This document shows positions 1 through 7,369 of a stretch of DNA of 10,247 nucleotides, in pieces. Origin of the DNA: Ascidiaceihabitans sp. (lineage in GTDB: Bacteria; Pseudomonadota; Alphaproteobacteria; Rhodobacterales; Rhodobacteraceae); assembly GCA_023301665.1 (NCBI GenBank), contig JALZUL010000183.1, positions 1 to 10,247 of the forward strand, written 5' to 3'. The stretch's first letter is position 1. The number at the start of each line of letters is the position of its first letter. A program made the translations under genes and the position numbers. The notes beneath the pieces were generated by a model. It was not told the DNA's origin. It worked only from the letters and a program-made list of their open reading frames with translations, and did not search any database.

Positions 1-628
1 CCAAGAAGGTAATATCGGCCTCATGAAAGCGGTTGATAAGTTCGAATATCGCCGTGGTTACAAGTTTTCGACATATGCAACATGGTGGATCCGTCAGGCC
101 ATCACACGCTCTATTGCGGATCAGGCGCGCACGATCCGTATTCCGGTGCACATGATCGAGACCATCAACAAGCTGGTCCGTACTGGTCGCCAAATGCTGC
201 ACGAGATCGGCCGCGAACCAACACCAGAGGAATTGGCCGAAAAGCTGCAAATGCCTTTGGAAAAAGTCCGCAAGGTAATGAAAATTGCCAAAGAGCCAAT
301 TTCTTTGGAAACGCCTATTGGTGATGAAGAAGATAGCCAGCTTGGTGATTTTATCGAGGATAAGAATGCGGTCCTGCCTTTAGACAGCGCGATCCAAGAA
401 AACCTCAAAGAGACAACAACGCGGGTTCTTGCGTCACTTACTCCACGCGAAGAACGTGTTCTTCGGATGCGTTTTGGTATTGGCATGAACACCGACCATA
501 CGCTTGAAGAAGTTGGTCAACAGTTCTCGGTGACACGGGAGCGGATCCGTCAGATCGAAGCAAAAGCGCTTCGTAAGCTTAAGCATCCAAGCCGTTCACG
601 TAAGTTGCGCAGCTTCTTGGATCAGTAA
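1..628 (+). CDS. rpoD: RNA polymerase primary sigma factor RpoD, 3' part
   Basis: This is the C-terminal 208 residues of the housekeeping sigma factor, which directs core RNA polymerase to -35/-10 promoters. The reading frame enters at base 2 and is open to the left edge, so the N-terminal two thirds of the gene lie outside the window; the internal ATG at 23 is not the start. Seen: the core-binding and -10 recognition region 2.3/2.4 (YKFSTYATWWIRQAITR, about nt 59-109), the region 3 segment around HMIETINKL, and a complete region 4 with the helix-turn-helix TLEEVGQQFSVTRERIRQIE (about nt 500-559) that reads the -35 box. The ending LRSFLDQ is the normal C-terminus for the family. The tryptophan pair and the aromatic -10-melting residues typical of primary sigmas are present, which argues against an alternative sigma factor. 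A terminator follows at once. Confidence 0.97.
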   Translation, partial: QEGNIGLMKAVDKFEYRRGYKFSTYATWWIRQAITRSIADQARTIRIPVHMIETINKLVRTGRQMLHEIGREPTPEELAEKLQMPLEKVRKVMKIAKEPISLETPIGDEEDSQLGDFIEDKNAVLPLDSAIQENLKETTTRVLASLTPREERVLRMRFGIGMNTDHTLEEVGQQFSVTRERIRQIEAKALRKLKHPSRSRKLRSFLDQ

Positions 629-650
629 AGTAAGACGATACCTCTTTTTT

Positions 651-685
651 GCCGCCGGGGCCTTTTGGGTGCTGGCGGCATTTTT
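651..685 (+). terminator. Rho-independent terminator after rpoD
   Basis: GCCGCC (651-656) and GGCGGC (674-679) form a perfect 6-bp GC stem with a loop of 17 bases. The right arm is followed by ATTTTT. It starts 22 bases after the rpoD stop codon. A T-run also precedes the left arm, so the element is weaker in the reverse direction. The position and T-tract make it the likely end of the rpoD transcript. Confidence 0.75.
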
Positions 686-762
686 GTTGGAACAGCGATA
701 CATAGTTCAACACGCATTTCTGAATGAATAAATTAAAAAGTGGGAATTTACGGCTTTCAGAG

Positions 763-783
763 CCTTTCTCGAAAGGTATTTTT
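763..783 (+). terminator. Possible second terminator in the rpoD downstream region
   Basis: CCTTT (763-767) and AAAGG (772-776) form a short stem with a CTCG loop, followed by TATTTTT (777-783). An overlapping alternative hairpin, GGCT (752-755) with AGCC (761-764), shares bases 763-764 and cannot form at the same time. The stem is short, so the call is tentative. It lies about 100 bases past the first terminator and about 100 bases before the next gene. It could catch readthrough from rpoD or end a short transcript from within 686-783. Apart from these hairpins nothing recognisable lies in 629-882. Confidence 0.4.
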
Positions 784-882
784 GATTGAAAACAGCCTGT
801 TAGAGTAGGGGCACTCGTAAGTGATTTTTCTGTGACCGAAAACGATCCTATATTTTAGGTCAGTAATGGATAGGAACATATC

Positions 883-1284
883 ATGCGTAAATTTCTTCTT
901 ACGGCCTTAGTGGCGGTCATGCCAATGACGGCTTCAGGAACGAGCTACCTGGCACCAAACAAATTGCTTCAGGTTAACCGGGTGTCGGATACAACCTTTG
1001 AGGTGATCGAAGATGCGAGCTCAAATCGGCAAATCTATTGGTGTACTGCTGGGCGGTATGTAACGGATGTTTTGAGGCGCTACCAAAGCAGGATCTACAT
1101 CGCACGTGCCCGTGGTCCGAGCCAAACAATGCCAGGTCGCCGAGCAGTCTTATTTAGCACAGTACCTGTCGGAGACGAACCCCACACGCCTACACTTACG
1201 ACATCAAAGGTCGGGGCGCACGAGGGCTCAGGTTACTCAGTAAGGTTGTGCGAACAGGTCGCTCAGAGCCGTTCAAATCGTTAA
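883..1284 (+). CDS. Small secreted protein of unknown function
   Basis: A 133-residue protein that I do not recognise as a named family. It begins with a clear Sec-type signal peptide: basic MRK, hydrophobic FLLTALVAVMPM, then a small-residue stretch TASG with likely cleavage near residues 17-20. The mature part of about 113 residues has no further membrane segment. It holds only two cysteines, Cys54 and Cys123, which would be free to form one disulfide in the periplasm. The mature chain is rich in Ser, Thr and Arg. GGATAGG lies 8 bases before the ATG. A -10-like TATATT sits at 849-854 with only a poor -35 match, so the promoter is uncertain. A hairpin follows the stop and yjbQ starts 47 bases downstream. 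It is probably a periplasmic protein, and its role cannot be given from sequence. Confidence 0.75.
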   Translation: MRKFLLTALVAVMPMTASGTSYLAPNKLLQVNRVSDTTFEVIEDASSNRQIYWCTAGRYVTDVLRRYQSRIYIARARGPSQTMPGRRAVLFSTVPVGDEPHTPTLTTSKVGAHEGSGYSVRLCEQVAQSRSNR

Positions 1285-1287
1285 TTA

Positions 1288-1323
1288 TTTTGCGGCTTGC
1301 CTCTTGTTGAGACAAGCCGCAAA
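1288..1323 (+). other. Strong hairpin between the secreted-protein gene and yjbQ
   Basis: GCGGCTTG (1292-1299) and CAAGCCGC (1313-1320) are perfect inverse complements. The stem extends outward through TTT/AAA (1289-1291 with 1321-1323) to 11 bp, with a 13-base loop. The T-run lies before the stem and the A-run after it, so neither strand has the usual U-tract after the hairpin. It is therefore not a textbook terminator. It ends only 8 bases before the yjbQ start codon and so covers the place where a ribosome binding site should be. Confidence 0.6.
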
Positions 1324-1331
1324 CTTGCGAA

Positions 1332-1748
1332 ATGCAAACGACTTTTGAGCTTCAAACACGTGGCGCGGGCCTATATGAATTCACCACGCTGCCGGTGCGA
1401 TGGATTAAAGGGCATGGGGATGGATTGTTAACCTTAATGGTACAACACACTTCGGCGTCGTTGCTGATTCAAGAGAATGCAGATGCCGAAGTTCAATCGG
1501 ACTTGCTGGCATTCTTTGAGCGCTTGGTGCCCCCAACAACTGACCCTTCTATGTCTTACTTGCGCCACACGTACGAAGGACCGGATGACATGCCCGCTCA
1601 TATCAAAGCGGCAATGATGCCGGTGTCATTGCAAATTCCAGTGTCGGACGGGAAAATGCGCCTTGGGACATGGCAAGGTATCTATTTGTTTGAACACCGT
1701 GATGCAGCACATACGCGACGGGTAGCCGCATATTTTAGTGGTAGCTAA
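1332..1748 (+). CDS. YjbQ / UPF0047 family protein
   Basis: A 138-residue single-domain protein of the YjbQ (UPF0047, PF01894) family, of normal length. Family hallmarks seen are HTSASLLIQENAD (residues 39-51), a second conserved histidine in LRHT (79), the DDMPAHIKA segment (85-93), and the C-terminal signature GTWQGIYLFEHRD (112-124). The histidines and acidic residues are thought to line a metal or phosphate site. The E. coli member has been reported to have weak thiamine phosphate synthase activity, but the physiological role is unsettled. The start at 1332 fits the family (Met-Gln-Thr-Thr-Phe). No Shine-Dalgarno sequence is visible ahead of it, because bases 1288-1323 are taken up by a strong hairpin. 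It may be co-transcribed with the gene before it. Confidence 0.9.
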   Translation: MQTTFELQTRGAGLYEFTTLPVRWIKGHGDGLLTLMVQHTSASLLIQENADAEVQSDLLAFFERLVPPTTDPSMSYLRHTYEGPDDMPAHIKAAMMPVSLQIPVSDGKMRLGTWQGIYLFEHRDAAHTRRVAAYFSGS

Positions 1749-1769
1749 CCCTCTATTTTGGGGTGATAT

Positions 1770-1815
1770 TTATCCACTACCCAAACCCTAGCGGTTGCCC
1801 TATAACTGTGGATAA
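1770..1815. promoter_or_regulatory. Inverted pair of DnaA-box sequences upstream of nrdR
   Basis: TGTGGATAA at 1807-1815 is the exact reverse complement of the DnaA consensus TTATCCACA. TTATCCACT at 1770-1778 matches it in 8 of 9 positions in the opposite orientation. The arms TTATCCAC and GTGGATAA form an 8-bp inverted repeat across a 30-base spacer. The spacer holds a small inner inverted repeat, AACC/GGTT. A -10-like TATAAC (1801-1806) directly abuts the perfect box, though no convincing -35 accompanies it. DnaA binding here would sit on or beside the nrdR-ribD promoter. The same bases could also form an RNA hairpin. The motif match is direct; binding is inferred. Confidence 0.5.
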
Positions 1816-1866
1816 GTGAGGGACGAACCCCACAACAGGCATGAACGATAGATAGGGGAACGGCCA

Positions 1867-2334
1867 ATGCGCTGCCCATTTTGCGGTAATATAGATACTC
1901 AAGTTAAAGACAGCCGTCCGGCGGAAGATCATGTATCGATCCGGCGTAGACGCTTTTGTCCTGCATGCGGCGGGCGCTTCACCACATATGAACGGGTTCA
2001 ATTGCGTGATCTCGTGGTTATCAAAACGAGCGGTAAACGCGAAGATTTTGATCGTGATAAGCTGGAACGCTCTATCCGCATTTCCATGCAGAAACGTCCA
2101 ATCGATCCGGAACGGATTGATCAAATGATATCAGGCCTTGTACGTCGATTAGAAAGTATGGGCGAAACCGATATTGGATCAGGACAAATTGGTGAAATCG
2201 TGATGGAGGCCTTGGCTCGCATCGATACAGTTGCATTCGTGCGCTTTGCGTCGGTGTACAAGAACTTCCAAGAGGCTGACGATTTCGACAAATTCGTCGC
2301 CGAATTGCGGCCAAACGCTACACCAGAAGAGTGA
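1867..2334 (+). CDS. nrdR: Transcriptional repressor NrdR
   Basis: A 155-residue, full-length NrdR, the Zn- and ATP/dATP-dependent repressor of ribonucleotide reductase genes. The N-terminal zinc ribbon has the four ligands Cys3, Cys6, Cys31 and Cys34, in MRCPFCG and CPACGGRF, and the conserved basic stretch SIRRRRF before the second pair. An ATP-cone domain follows at about residues 49-139 (VVIKTSGKREDFDRDKLERS through VRFASVYKNF), which senses the nucleotide state. The start is set by a good AGGGGA seven bases before the ATG. The stop codon overlaps the ribD GTG by 4 bases, which implies translational coupling. Upstream lie two DnaA-box sequences. No classical paired NrdR box was seen in the 118 bases before the gene, so autoregulation is not indicated. 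Confidence 0.97.
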   Translation: MRCPFCGNIDTQVKDSRPAEDHVSIRRRRFCPACGGRFTTYERVQLRDLVVIKTSGKREDFDRDKLERSIRISMQKRPIDPERIDQMISGLVRRLESMGETDIGSGQIGEIVMEALARIDTVAFVRFASVYKNFQEADDFDKFVAELRPNATPEE

Positions 2335-3446
2335 GCGTAAGCTCAGACACCCGCTACATGGCGCTCGCCCTATCATTGGGGCGGCGCGGGCAGGGTAATA
2401 CATGGCCCAATCCTGCTGTTGGCTGTGTCATTGTCAAAGATAAGCGAATTGTCGGACGTGGCTGGACACAACCATCGGGCCGTCCACATGCCGAAGTCGT
2501 TGCGCTGGCGCAGGCTGGGGAACAGGCTAAAGGTAGCGACGTCTATGTCACACTAGAACCTTGCTCTCATTACGGTCAAACACCGCCCTGTGCCCAAGCA
2601 TTGATCGATGCTGGCGTTGCGCGCGTTGTGATGGCGATCCCTGATAGTGATCCGCGTGTTGATGGTCTTGGTGCACAAATGTTGCGTGATGCAGGTATTG
2701 TGGTTGAGACTGGCCTGTTGGGTGATCAAGCTTTTGCCGATCAAGACGGTTTTTTACGACGCACAGTTATGGGCCGGCCGATGGTGACGCTCAAAATGGC
2801 GTCTAGTTTTGATGGACGTATCGCAACGCGAACAGGGCAAAGCCAGTGGATCACAGCCGAACCTGCGCGGCGTATGGTACATGCGATGCGTTCGCGTCAT
2901 GACGGCGTCATGGTGGGCGGCGGCACTGCGCGGCATGATGATCCCACCCTGACAGTGCGTGATCTTGGAATTGATCATCAACCGACACGAATCGTAGTGT
3001 CGCGCCGCCTTGATCTGCCGCTCCTGAGCAATCTGGCGCGCACAGCGAAAGATATCCCGTTGATCTTGTGTCATGGTAAAGATGCCGACAAATCCTCGGT
3101 CAAAGCATGGACCGAGCTTGGGGCACATCTGCTGCCCTGTCGGCTTCTAAAACAACAACTCGACCCCGAAGATGTCTTAACCCAACTTGGCAAGCACGGT
3201 CTGACCCGCATATTTTGTGAAGGGGGCAGCGCGTTGGCGGCCTCTCTTTTCAAAGCTGATCTGGTGGATCAATTGATCGGCTTCACCGCTGGACTGGCCA
3301 TCGGTGCAGAAGGGATTGCTAGTATCGGGAGTCTAGAAATCGACAAACTGCCCGCCGCCCCACGATTTTCCTTGGTCGACACGCGGGAAATCGGCCCCGA
3401 CGTCATGCACATCTGGAAAAGAGAGCGGACATCAAATGCAGTTTGA
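2331..3446 (+). CDS. ribD: Bifunctional pyrimidine deaminase/reductase RibD
   Basis: A 371-residue two-domain enzyme that deaminates 2,5-diamino-6-ribosylamino-4(3H)-pyrimidinone 5'-phosphate and then reduces the ribosyl chain with NADPH, the second and third steps of riboflavin synthesis. Residues 1-145 are the zinc deaminase: HAE (53-55, with His53 as zinc ligand and Glu55 catalytic) and PCSHYGQTPPC (77-87, Cys78 and Cys87 as zinc ligands). Residues 150-365 are the reductase: KMASSFDGRIA (155-165), VGGGTARHDDPTLTVR (195-210) and CEGGSALAASL. The start is GTG at 2331, inside the nrdR stop (GTGA overlap), with AGAAGA just before it. The rest of the rib genes lie about 5.5 kb downstream, beyond a methyltransferase and capsule genes, so ribD is cut off from its usual partners. 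Confidence 0.97.
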   Translation: MSVSSDTRYMALALSLGRRGQGNTWPNPAVGCVIVKDKRIVGRGWTQPSGRPHAEVVALAQAGEQAKGSDVYVTLEPCSHYGQTPPCAQALIDAGVARVVMAIPDSDPRVDGLGAQMLRDAGIVVETGLLGDQAFADQDGFLRRTVMGRPMVTLKMASSFDGRIATRTGQSQWITAEPARRMVHAMRSRHDGVMVGGGTARHDDPTLTVRDLGIDHQPTRIVVSRRLDLPLLSNLARTAKDIPLILCHGKDADKSSVKAWTELGAHLLPCRLLKQQLDPEDVLTQLGKHGLTRIFCEGGSALAASLFKADLVDQLIGFTAGLAIGAEGIASIGSLEIDKLPAAPRFSLVDTREIGPDVMHIWKRERTSNAV

Positions 3447-3502
3447 TCTACCGCCCAATAGCGTTTCATCACGCCTATACCGCCAGCTTTCGGAGATATA
3501 AA

Positions 3503-4171
3503 ATGGAAGATCGTCGCATCGTTAACTCACTTGGGTTGGTGCCCTATAAACTCAGTGTCTACCAAATTTTGCGCGAACGCTCGATCATCTCTTCTGCCGA
3601 CTATGCAGAAAAGCACCTCAAGGACGCGATGATATTTGATAAAACAAACAAACTTTGGAATTATTCGGGCCGCTCGGCTCACCTTGAGGGCGGGTTGATC
3701 CTTGAATTTGGGGTATTCAAAGGTAAATCGATCAATCACTTTTCCAAAATTTTCCCTACCGAAACCTTGCACGGTTTTGACAGCTTTGAGGGGCTGGCCG
3801 AGGATTGGACAGGATACTACCTTCCCAAAGGTTCGTTTGACTTGGGGGGCAACCTGCCAAAAGTGAACGATAACGTCACCCTTCATAAAGGCTGGTTCGA
3901 CAAAACCCTTCCCGCGTTTCTCAAGAAAAACCCGGACGACATACGGTTCTGCCATATCGATTGCGATACCTATGACAGTTCACTTTTTGTATTGAAAACC
4001 ATTGCAAAACGGTTGGTCAAAGGCAGCATCATCACCTTTGACGAATATTATGGGTATCCCAATTGGGAAAACGGCGAATACAAAGCTTGGCAATCGGTGT
4101 GCAAAAAGAACGGCATCAAATACAAATATATTGCCTTTGCCGACATGCAGGTTGCCGTTGAAATTCTATAA
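3503..4171 (+). CDS. TylF/MycF-like class I SAM-dependent methyltransferase
   Basis: A 222-residue Rossmann-fold methyltransferase resembling the TylF/macrocin O-methyltransferase group, often found in polysaccharide and secondary-metabolite loci. Seen: SAM-binding motif I LEFGVFKGKS (67-76), the acidic post-I motif GFDSFEGL (91-98), HIDCDTYDSS (151-160), matching the metal-binding Asp region of that group, and ITFDEYYGYPNWENGEYKAW (177-196). The substrate is unknown; a sugar hydroxyl in the capsule is a reasonable inference from the neighbours. The ATG at 3503 is chosen because GGAGA lies six bases before it; the in-frame TTG at 3443 has no such site and overlaps ribD. It begins 56 bases after ribD and may be read from the same transcript. 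It ends 1 bp before the end of kpsC with no terminator between. Its lysine-rich, AT-richer coding (runs of AAA) looks unlike ribD and kpsC and hints at transfer. Confidence 0.85.
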   Translation: MEDRRIVNSLGLVPYKLSVYQILRERSIISSADYAEKHLKDAMIFDKTNKLWNYSGRSAHLEGGLILEFGVFKGKSINHFSKIFPTETLHGFDSFEGLAEDWTGYYLPKGSFDLGGNLPKVNDNVTLHKGWFDKTLPAFLKKNPDDIRFCHIDCDTYDSSLFVLKTIAKRLVKGSIITFDEYYGYPNWENGEYKAWQSVCKKNGIKYKYIAFADMQVAVEIL

Positions 4172-4172
4172 T

Positions 4173-6194
4173 TTAACGCCAGATATGGGCATGCGAGGCC
4201 AACGCGCCCTGTAATTTCGACACCAGCCGGTTCAACCTATTGGGCTTGGGAATGTCTCCGCTCGAGAGCCGCTCCACCGCAATCTCCACAGGGCAGGGCA
4301 TTCCGGTGTTAGGATCAAAATAGCGTGGGTAATCGATCAGAGTCGCATGAACCAATCCCGCCAGCGAAACCTTGGCACGGCGGCGCGGCGGCACGTCACC
4401 TAAATCCTGCGTCAGGCCCCATCCTGCATAAAACGGCGCGCCTGTTGTCACGACATGTACGCCGCGCAAGATGGCTTCAAATCCGGTAAGGGAGGTCATT
4501 GTCCAGAGTTCTGAAACTTCATTCAACAGGATCGAAATATCGGCGTCTGGAAGGATGAAGTCTGCGAGGTCGTCCGCGTTACATGCCCCGGTTCGCAATC
4601 CAGCGGTGACGTCGGGGTGAGGTTTATAGATCAAAATCGCGTTGGGATGAGCTGCGCGAGCGTTCTCTAGCAACGCGCGGTTGGTGTCGATGTCGCCAGC
4701 AGCACATCGAATGGAAGCATCATCTTCGACTTGGCCCACGACAAGGATGCGTTCTCCGGCCGGTAAATCAATTGAGGTTCCGCCAAGGTTATATTTGCTG
4801 ATGCCTTTGCTGGTCAGCGTGTCGATCAGTGCATTGGCACGGGAGATCTGATCATGACGAAGTTCTACACGCTGGGCTATCATTTCTTCCAGTTTAGAGG
4901 GGCGGCTTGCATCGTAATAGATACCAACATCGTCCGTCACCAAAGAGAGAGGGGGCACTAATTTCGCCCCCAAGCCGCGAGACCGAATAAACCCATCTTC
5001 GACACGCACAGCGTCGTGTTGACCGATTTCAGCTTTTCCGGCCCAAACCATCCATGGGCGATCTACTTGACGGGCTTTGATTGGGTCTTCATGGAAAACC
5101 ATACGCTTGTGTTGGCCATAGAATTTTTGCAACGGCCCACGTTTCCAAAGCCGCATACCACTTGCAACCCAACCGTTGCTGTCTTCGCGCCAGGCGCGGG
5201 TTTGAGCAATCAACGCTTCTGCGGCTTCTTCAGCCGTCGCAAGGCGATCCTCGTAGGCGTTGTACCATTTTGGATAAAGCAACATTGCCGCTGCAAACAA
5301 TTGAGCGCGGGTTAAGGTGCGTTGACGCCGTTGTACTGGAAATTCATCTGTGGTCAGCCCCCAACCTGCATAAAAGGGTTGTCCGAACACCCGCGGCTTA
5401 TGCCCTGCAAAGATGGCTTCAAACCCTATCTGTGAGGACACAGTATATATGCCAATAGCGCCTTCAAATAACCTCCAAGGACTGATTGGGACATCGCAAA
5501 AGCTGATAACATCGCTGGGCGATACGCCATCAAAGTAACCGTTGCGCAGGCCATTCATGGTCTCGGGATGGGTCTTGATGACGATACGCGCGCCTGGGTT
5601 TTCTTCCTGCGCGACGAATAACATTTCAAGGAAACGATTGCGGTCTGCGCCACTGGCCCTAACCGCTGCGTCTCCATAGGTTTGATCGACAACCAATACG
5701 TAACCGGCATGGGGGGCAGGGATATCGATATCTATCGCACTGTATTTTGTCAGATGTGCTTCCTGCATGCGCGCGATCAGACCCCGAGCGCGATTCAATA
5801 ACGCCGTGTCATCAAGGGGATGGGTTGCCAACAACGTTTCTAATTCGGATGGCGTAGTTGGGTCGAAATGAACGGCTTTTCGGTCAATCATAAGGCCCAA
5901 AGGTGGGGATTTTTCTGCGCGACCTGGATGCAGAGAACGCCAAAAAGCATCCTCGATCCGCAATATGGGGGCTTCATATTTCGTAGCGATTGCTTCACCG
6001 CGATGTGCCGTAGGGCTTTGGCCCCAAACTCCGACATAGTCGCCGTCTTTCGGAACTCCGAGGGTCGTTTTATAACCTGATAACGCAAGGATCCGGCGCA
6101 ATCGTGGTTGGGTCAGGAAACCACCGTTGTAAACGCATAAACGCCGAACCCCTTCGGGTCCGGCGTCATATTCATACGGCACGTCGGCCAGCAA
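4173..6194 (-). CDS. kpsC: Capsule polysaccharide beta-Kdo transferase KpsC (two-module)
   Basis: A 673-residue cytoplasmic, membrane-associated glycosyltransferase, nearly the length of E. coli KpsC (about 675). With KpsS it builds the poly-beta-Kdo linker on lysophosphatidylglycerol that anchors group 2-type capsules. Two homologous modules are visible. Module 1 has VYNGGFLTQPRLRR (21-34), EDAFWRS (81-87), KTHPE (207-211), SSQIGFEA (253-260) and FYAGWG (274-279). Module 2 has EDGFIRSRGLG (399-409), YKPHPD (523-528), TSLTGFEA (567-574) and FYAGWG (588-593). In the family the modules form alternating Kdo linkages. All repeated motifs are intact in both halves. The start is TTG at 6194, three bases after the stop of the upstream export gene, so translation is probably coupled; GTG at 6182 is a less likely alternative. 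Its 3' end abuts the opposing methyltransferase. Confidence 0.95.
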   Translation of the reverse strand: MLADVPYEYDAGPEGVRRLCVYNGGFLTQPRLRRILALSGYKTTLGVPKDGDYVGVWGQSPTAHRGEAIATKYEAPILRIEDAFWRSLHPGRAEKSPPLGLMIDRKAVHFDPTTPSELETLLATHPLDDTALLNRARGLIARMQEAHLTKYSAIDIDIPAPHAGYVLVVDQTYGDAAVRASGADRNRFLEMLFVAQEENPGARIVIKTHPETMNGLRNGYFDGVSPSDVISFCDVPISPWRLFEGAIGIYTVSSQIGFEAIFAGHKPRVFGQPFYAGWGLTTDEFPVQRRQRTLTRAQLFAAAMLLYPKWYNAYEDRLATAEEAAEALIAQTRAWREDSNGWVASGMRLWKRGPLQKFYGQHKRMVFHEDPIKARQVDRPWMVWAGKAEIGQHDAVRVEDGFIRSRGLGAKLVPPLSLVTDDVGIYYDASRPSKLEEMIAQRVELRHDQISRANALIDTLTSKGISKYNLGGTSIDLPAGERILVVGQVEDDASIRCAAGDIDTNRALLENARAAHPNAILIYKPHPDVTAGLRTGACNADDLADFILPDADISILLNEVSELWTMTSLTGFEAILRGVHVVTTGAPFYAGWGLTQDLGDVPPRRRAKVSLAGLVHATLIDYPRYFDPNTGMPCPVEIAVERLSSGDIPKPNRLNRLVSKLQGALASHAHIWR

Positions 6195-6197
6195 TTC

Positions 6198-7331
6198 TTA
6201 GTTCCCAGCGAGCGAGGTCAATCCGTTTACAGAAGCTGCTGAGCCTGTAAACGCGGAGATTGCCTTGTTCCACTGCGTGAATGGTGCCTCGGTTACATAC
6301 AGCGTATCCGCGTCGCGAATTACAAAATCACGTGCATGAAATAGGCCATTGGGTTGCGTAAGGTCGAGGACATAAACCAGTCGTTGAGCTCCATCCAAAT
6401 CGTCACGCCCCATCACGATATTTGCAACTGCGGCGGGTTCGTTACGAAGAACAAAAACACCAGTTGGATCTGCCGTGTTTGCATTCAAGCCGCCGACCTG
6501 AGCGATGGCTTCGAGCGCAGAGAGGTTTTGGGATTCAAAGGTAACACGGGATTGTCCACCCGTTGCGCCAAGGGCGGTGAATGCACGACTGTCCTCTTCA
6601 ACGAGAATCCGGTCACCACCGCGCAAAGCGATGTCGAGCTCGGGATGATCATAAAGGTCTTGGAACCAAATACGGCTGCGTTCTTTACCACGAATAACGG
6701 TGACCTGAGCGATTTCAGGAGGGATCGTGACACCGCCTGCTCGTGAAAGCATAGTTGAAAGCGTACGCGTTGGACGCTCGATAGCAAATACGCCTTGCGC
6801 TCCAACGGACCCAGTCAAAGACACCGTAGAGCCGTCACCCGCGACACGGCGCACTTGTACCTGTGGATCAGGGGTTTGCTCTGCCAGTTTCGTCGTGATG
6901 ATGCGGCGGATAGCTTCAGGGCTGTTGCCTGATGCACGAATTCGCCCTGCATAGGGCACGAATATAAAACCGGACCCGTCTACTTGGACTTCTTCGAGAA
7001 TCGTAGAACTGGCCCCCTCGACGGAAAGCAATCCGTCATCCACATTTTCCCAGATAGTTAAACCCAGGACATCACCAGGCTGAATGGTATCTGAACCAAG
7101 TGTGGCGGCATTCAAAAAGCTCTCTGAAAAGCCCAAGGTCGGGGTTACTGCGGTCGCGCGTGTGACGCGATCATTCACAGAAACGACAAATGCATCACCT
7201 TGCTTTTGTACAGAGCCCCTGTAGATCTGACGTTTATTCGGGCCTACCTGCGGCAAACCGCAAGATGACATGACGGCCAACGCCGCAATTAATGCAATGG
7301 GACGTGCCCAGCGAAAACTTTTAAAAGTCAC
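6198..7331 (-). CDS. Wza/KpsD-type polysaccharide export lipoprotein (OPX)
   Basis: A 377-residue outer-membrane polysaccharide export protein, the size of E. coli Wza (379) and much shorter than KpsD (about 560). It starts with a lipoprotein signal peptide: basic N-terminus, hydrophobic ALIAALAV, and a lipobox ending SSCG with lipidated Cys24. The Poly_export domain follows with the hallmark IQPGDVLGLTIWENVD (83-98) and VPYAGRI (125-131). Two SLBB-like repeats come next (about 168-245 and 250-345), then a short Trp- and Gly-containing C-terminal tail that may supply the membrane-crossing helix. The start is GTG at 7331, with GAGGAG nine or more bases upstream on the - strand. It lies between kpsS and kpsC, so it most likely exports the Kdo-linked polymer. 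A Wza-like protein paired with KpsS/KpsC rather than a KpsD is notable but fits what is known for OPX diversity. Confidence 0.92.
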   Translation of the reverse strand: MTFKSFRWARPIALIAALAVMSSCGLPQVGPNKRQIYRGSVQKQGDAFVVSVNDRVTRATAVTPTLGFSESFLNAATLGSDTIQPGDVLGLTIWENVDDGLLSVEGASSTILEEVQVDGSGFIFVPYAGRIRASGNSPEAIRRIITTKLAEQTPDPQVQVRRVAGDGSTVSLTGSVGAQGVFAIERPTRTLSTMLSRAGGVTIPPEIAQVTVIRGKERSRIWFQDLYDHPELDIALRGGDRILVEEDSRAFTALGATGGQSRVTFESQNLSALEAIAQVGGLNANTADPTGVFVLRNEPAAVANIVMGRDDLDGAQRLVYVLDLTQPNGLFHARDFVIRDADTLYVTEAPFTQWNKAISAFTGSAASVNGLTSLAGN

Positions 7332-7369
7332 TGCTTCGGTCTCCTCGACCTAATCTTTTCTGCCTCAGT

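Noticed and set aside
121..492. - strand open frame inside rpoD
   Set aside because: Antisense shadow of conserved sigma regions 3 and 4.
1748..1764. Terminator after yjbQ (ACCC...GGGT)
   Set aside because: Only a 4-bp stem with the T-run in the loop; too weak to call.
3443..3502. Upstream extension of the methyltransferase from TTG 3443
   Set aside because: No ribosome binding site, overlap with the end of ribD, and a well-placed GGAGA before ATG 3503.
5016..5458. Open frames on the + strand inside kpsC
   Set aside because: They lie opposite a complete KpsC with all motifs, have no ribosome binding sites and resemble no protein; they are shadows.
4173..6194. KpsC duplicated motifs as evidence of a recent tandem duplication
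   Set aside because: Two modules with shared motifs are the normal architecture of KpsC; the halves are too diverged for a recent event.
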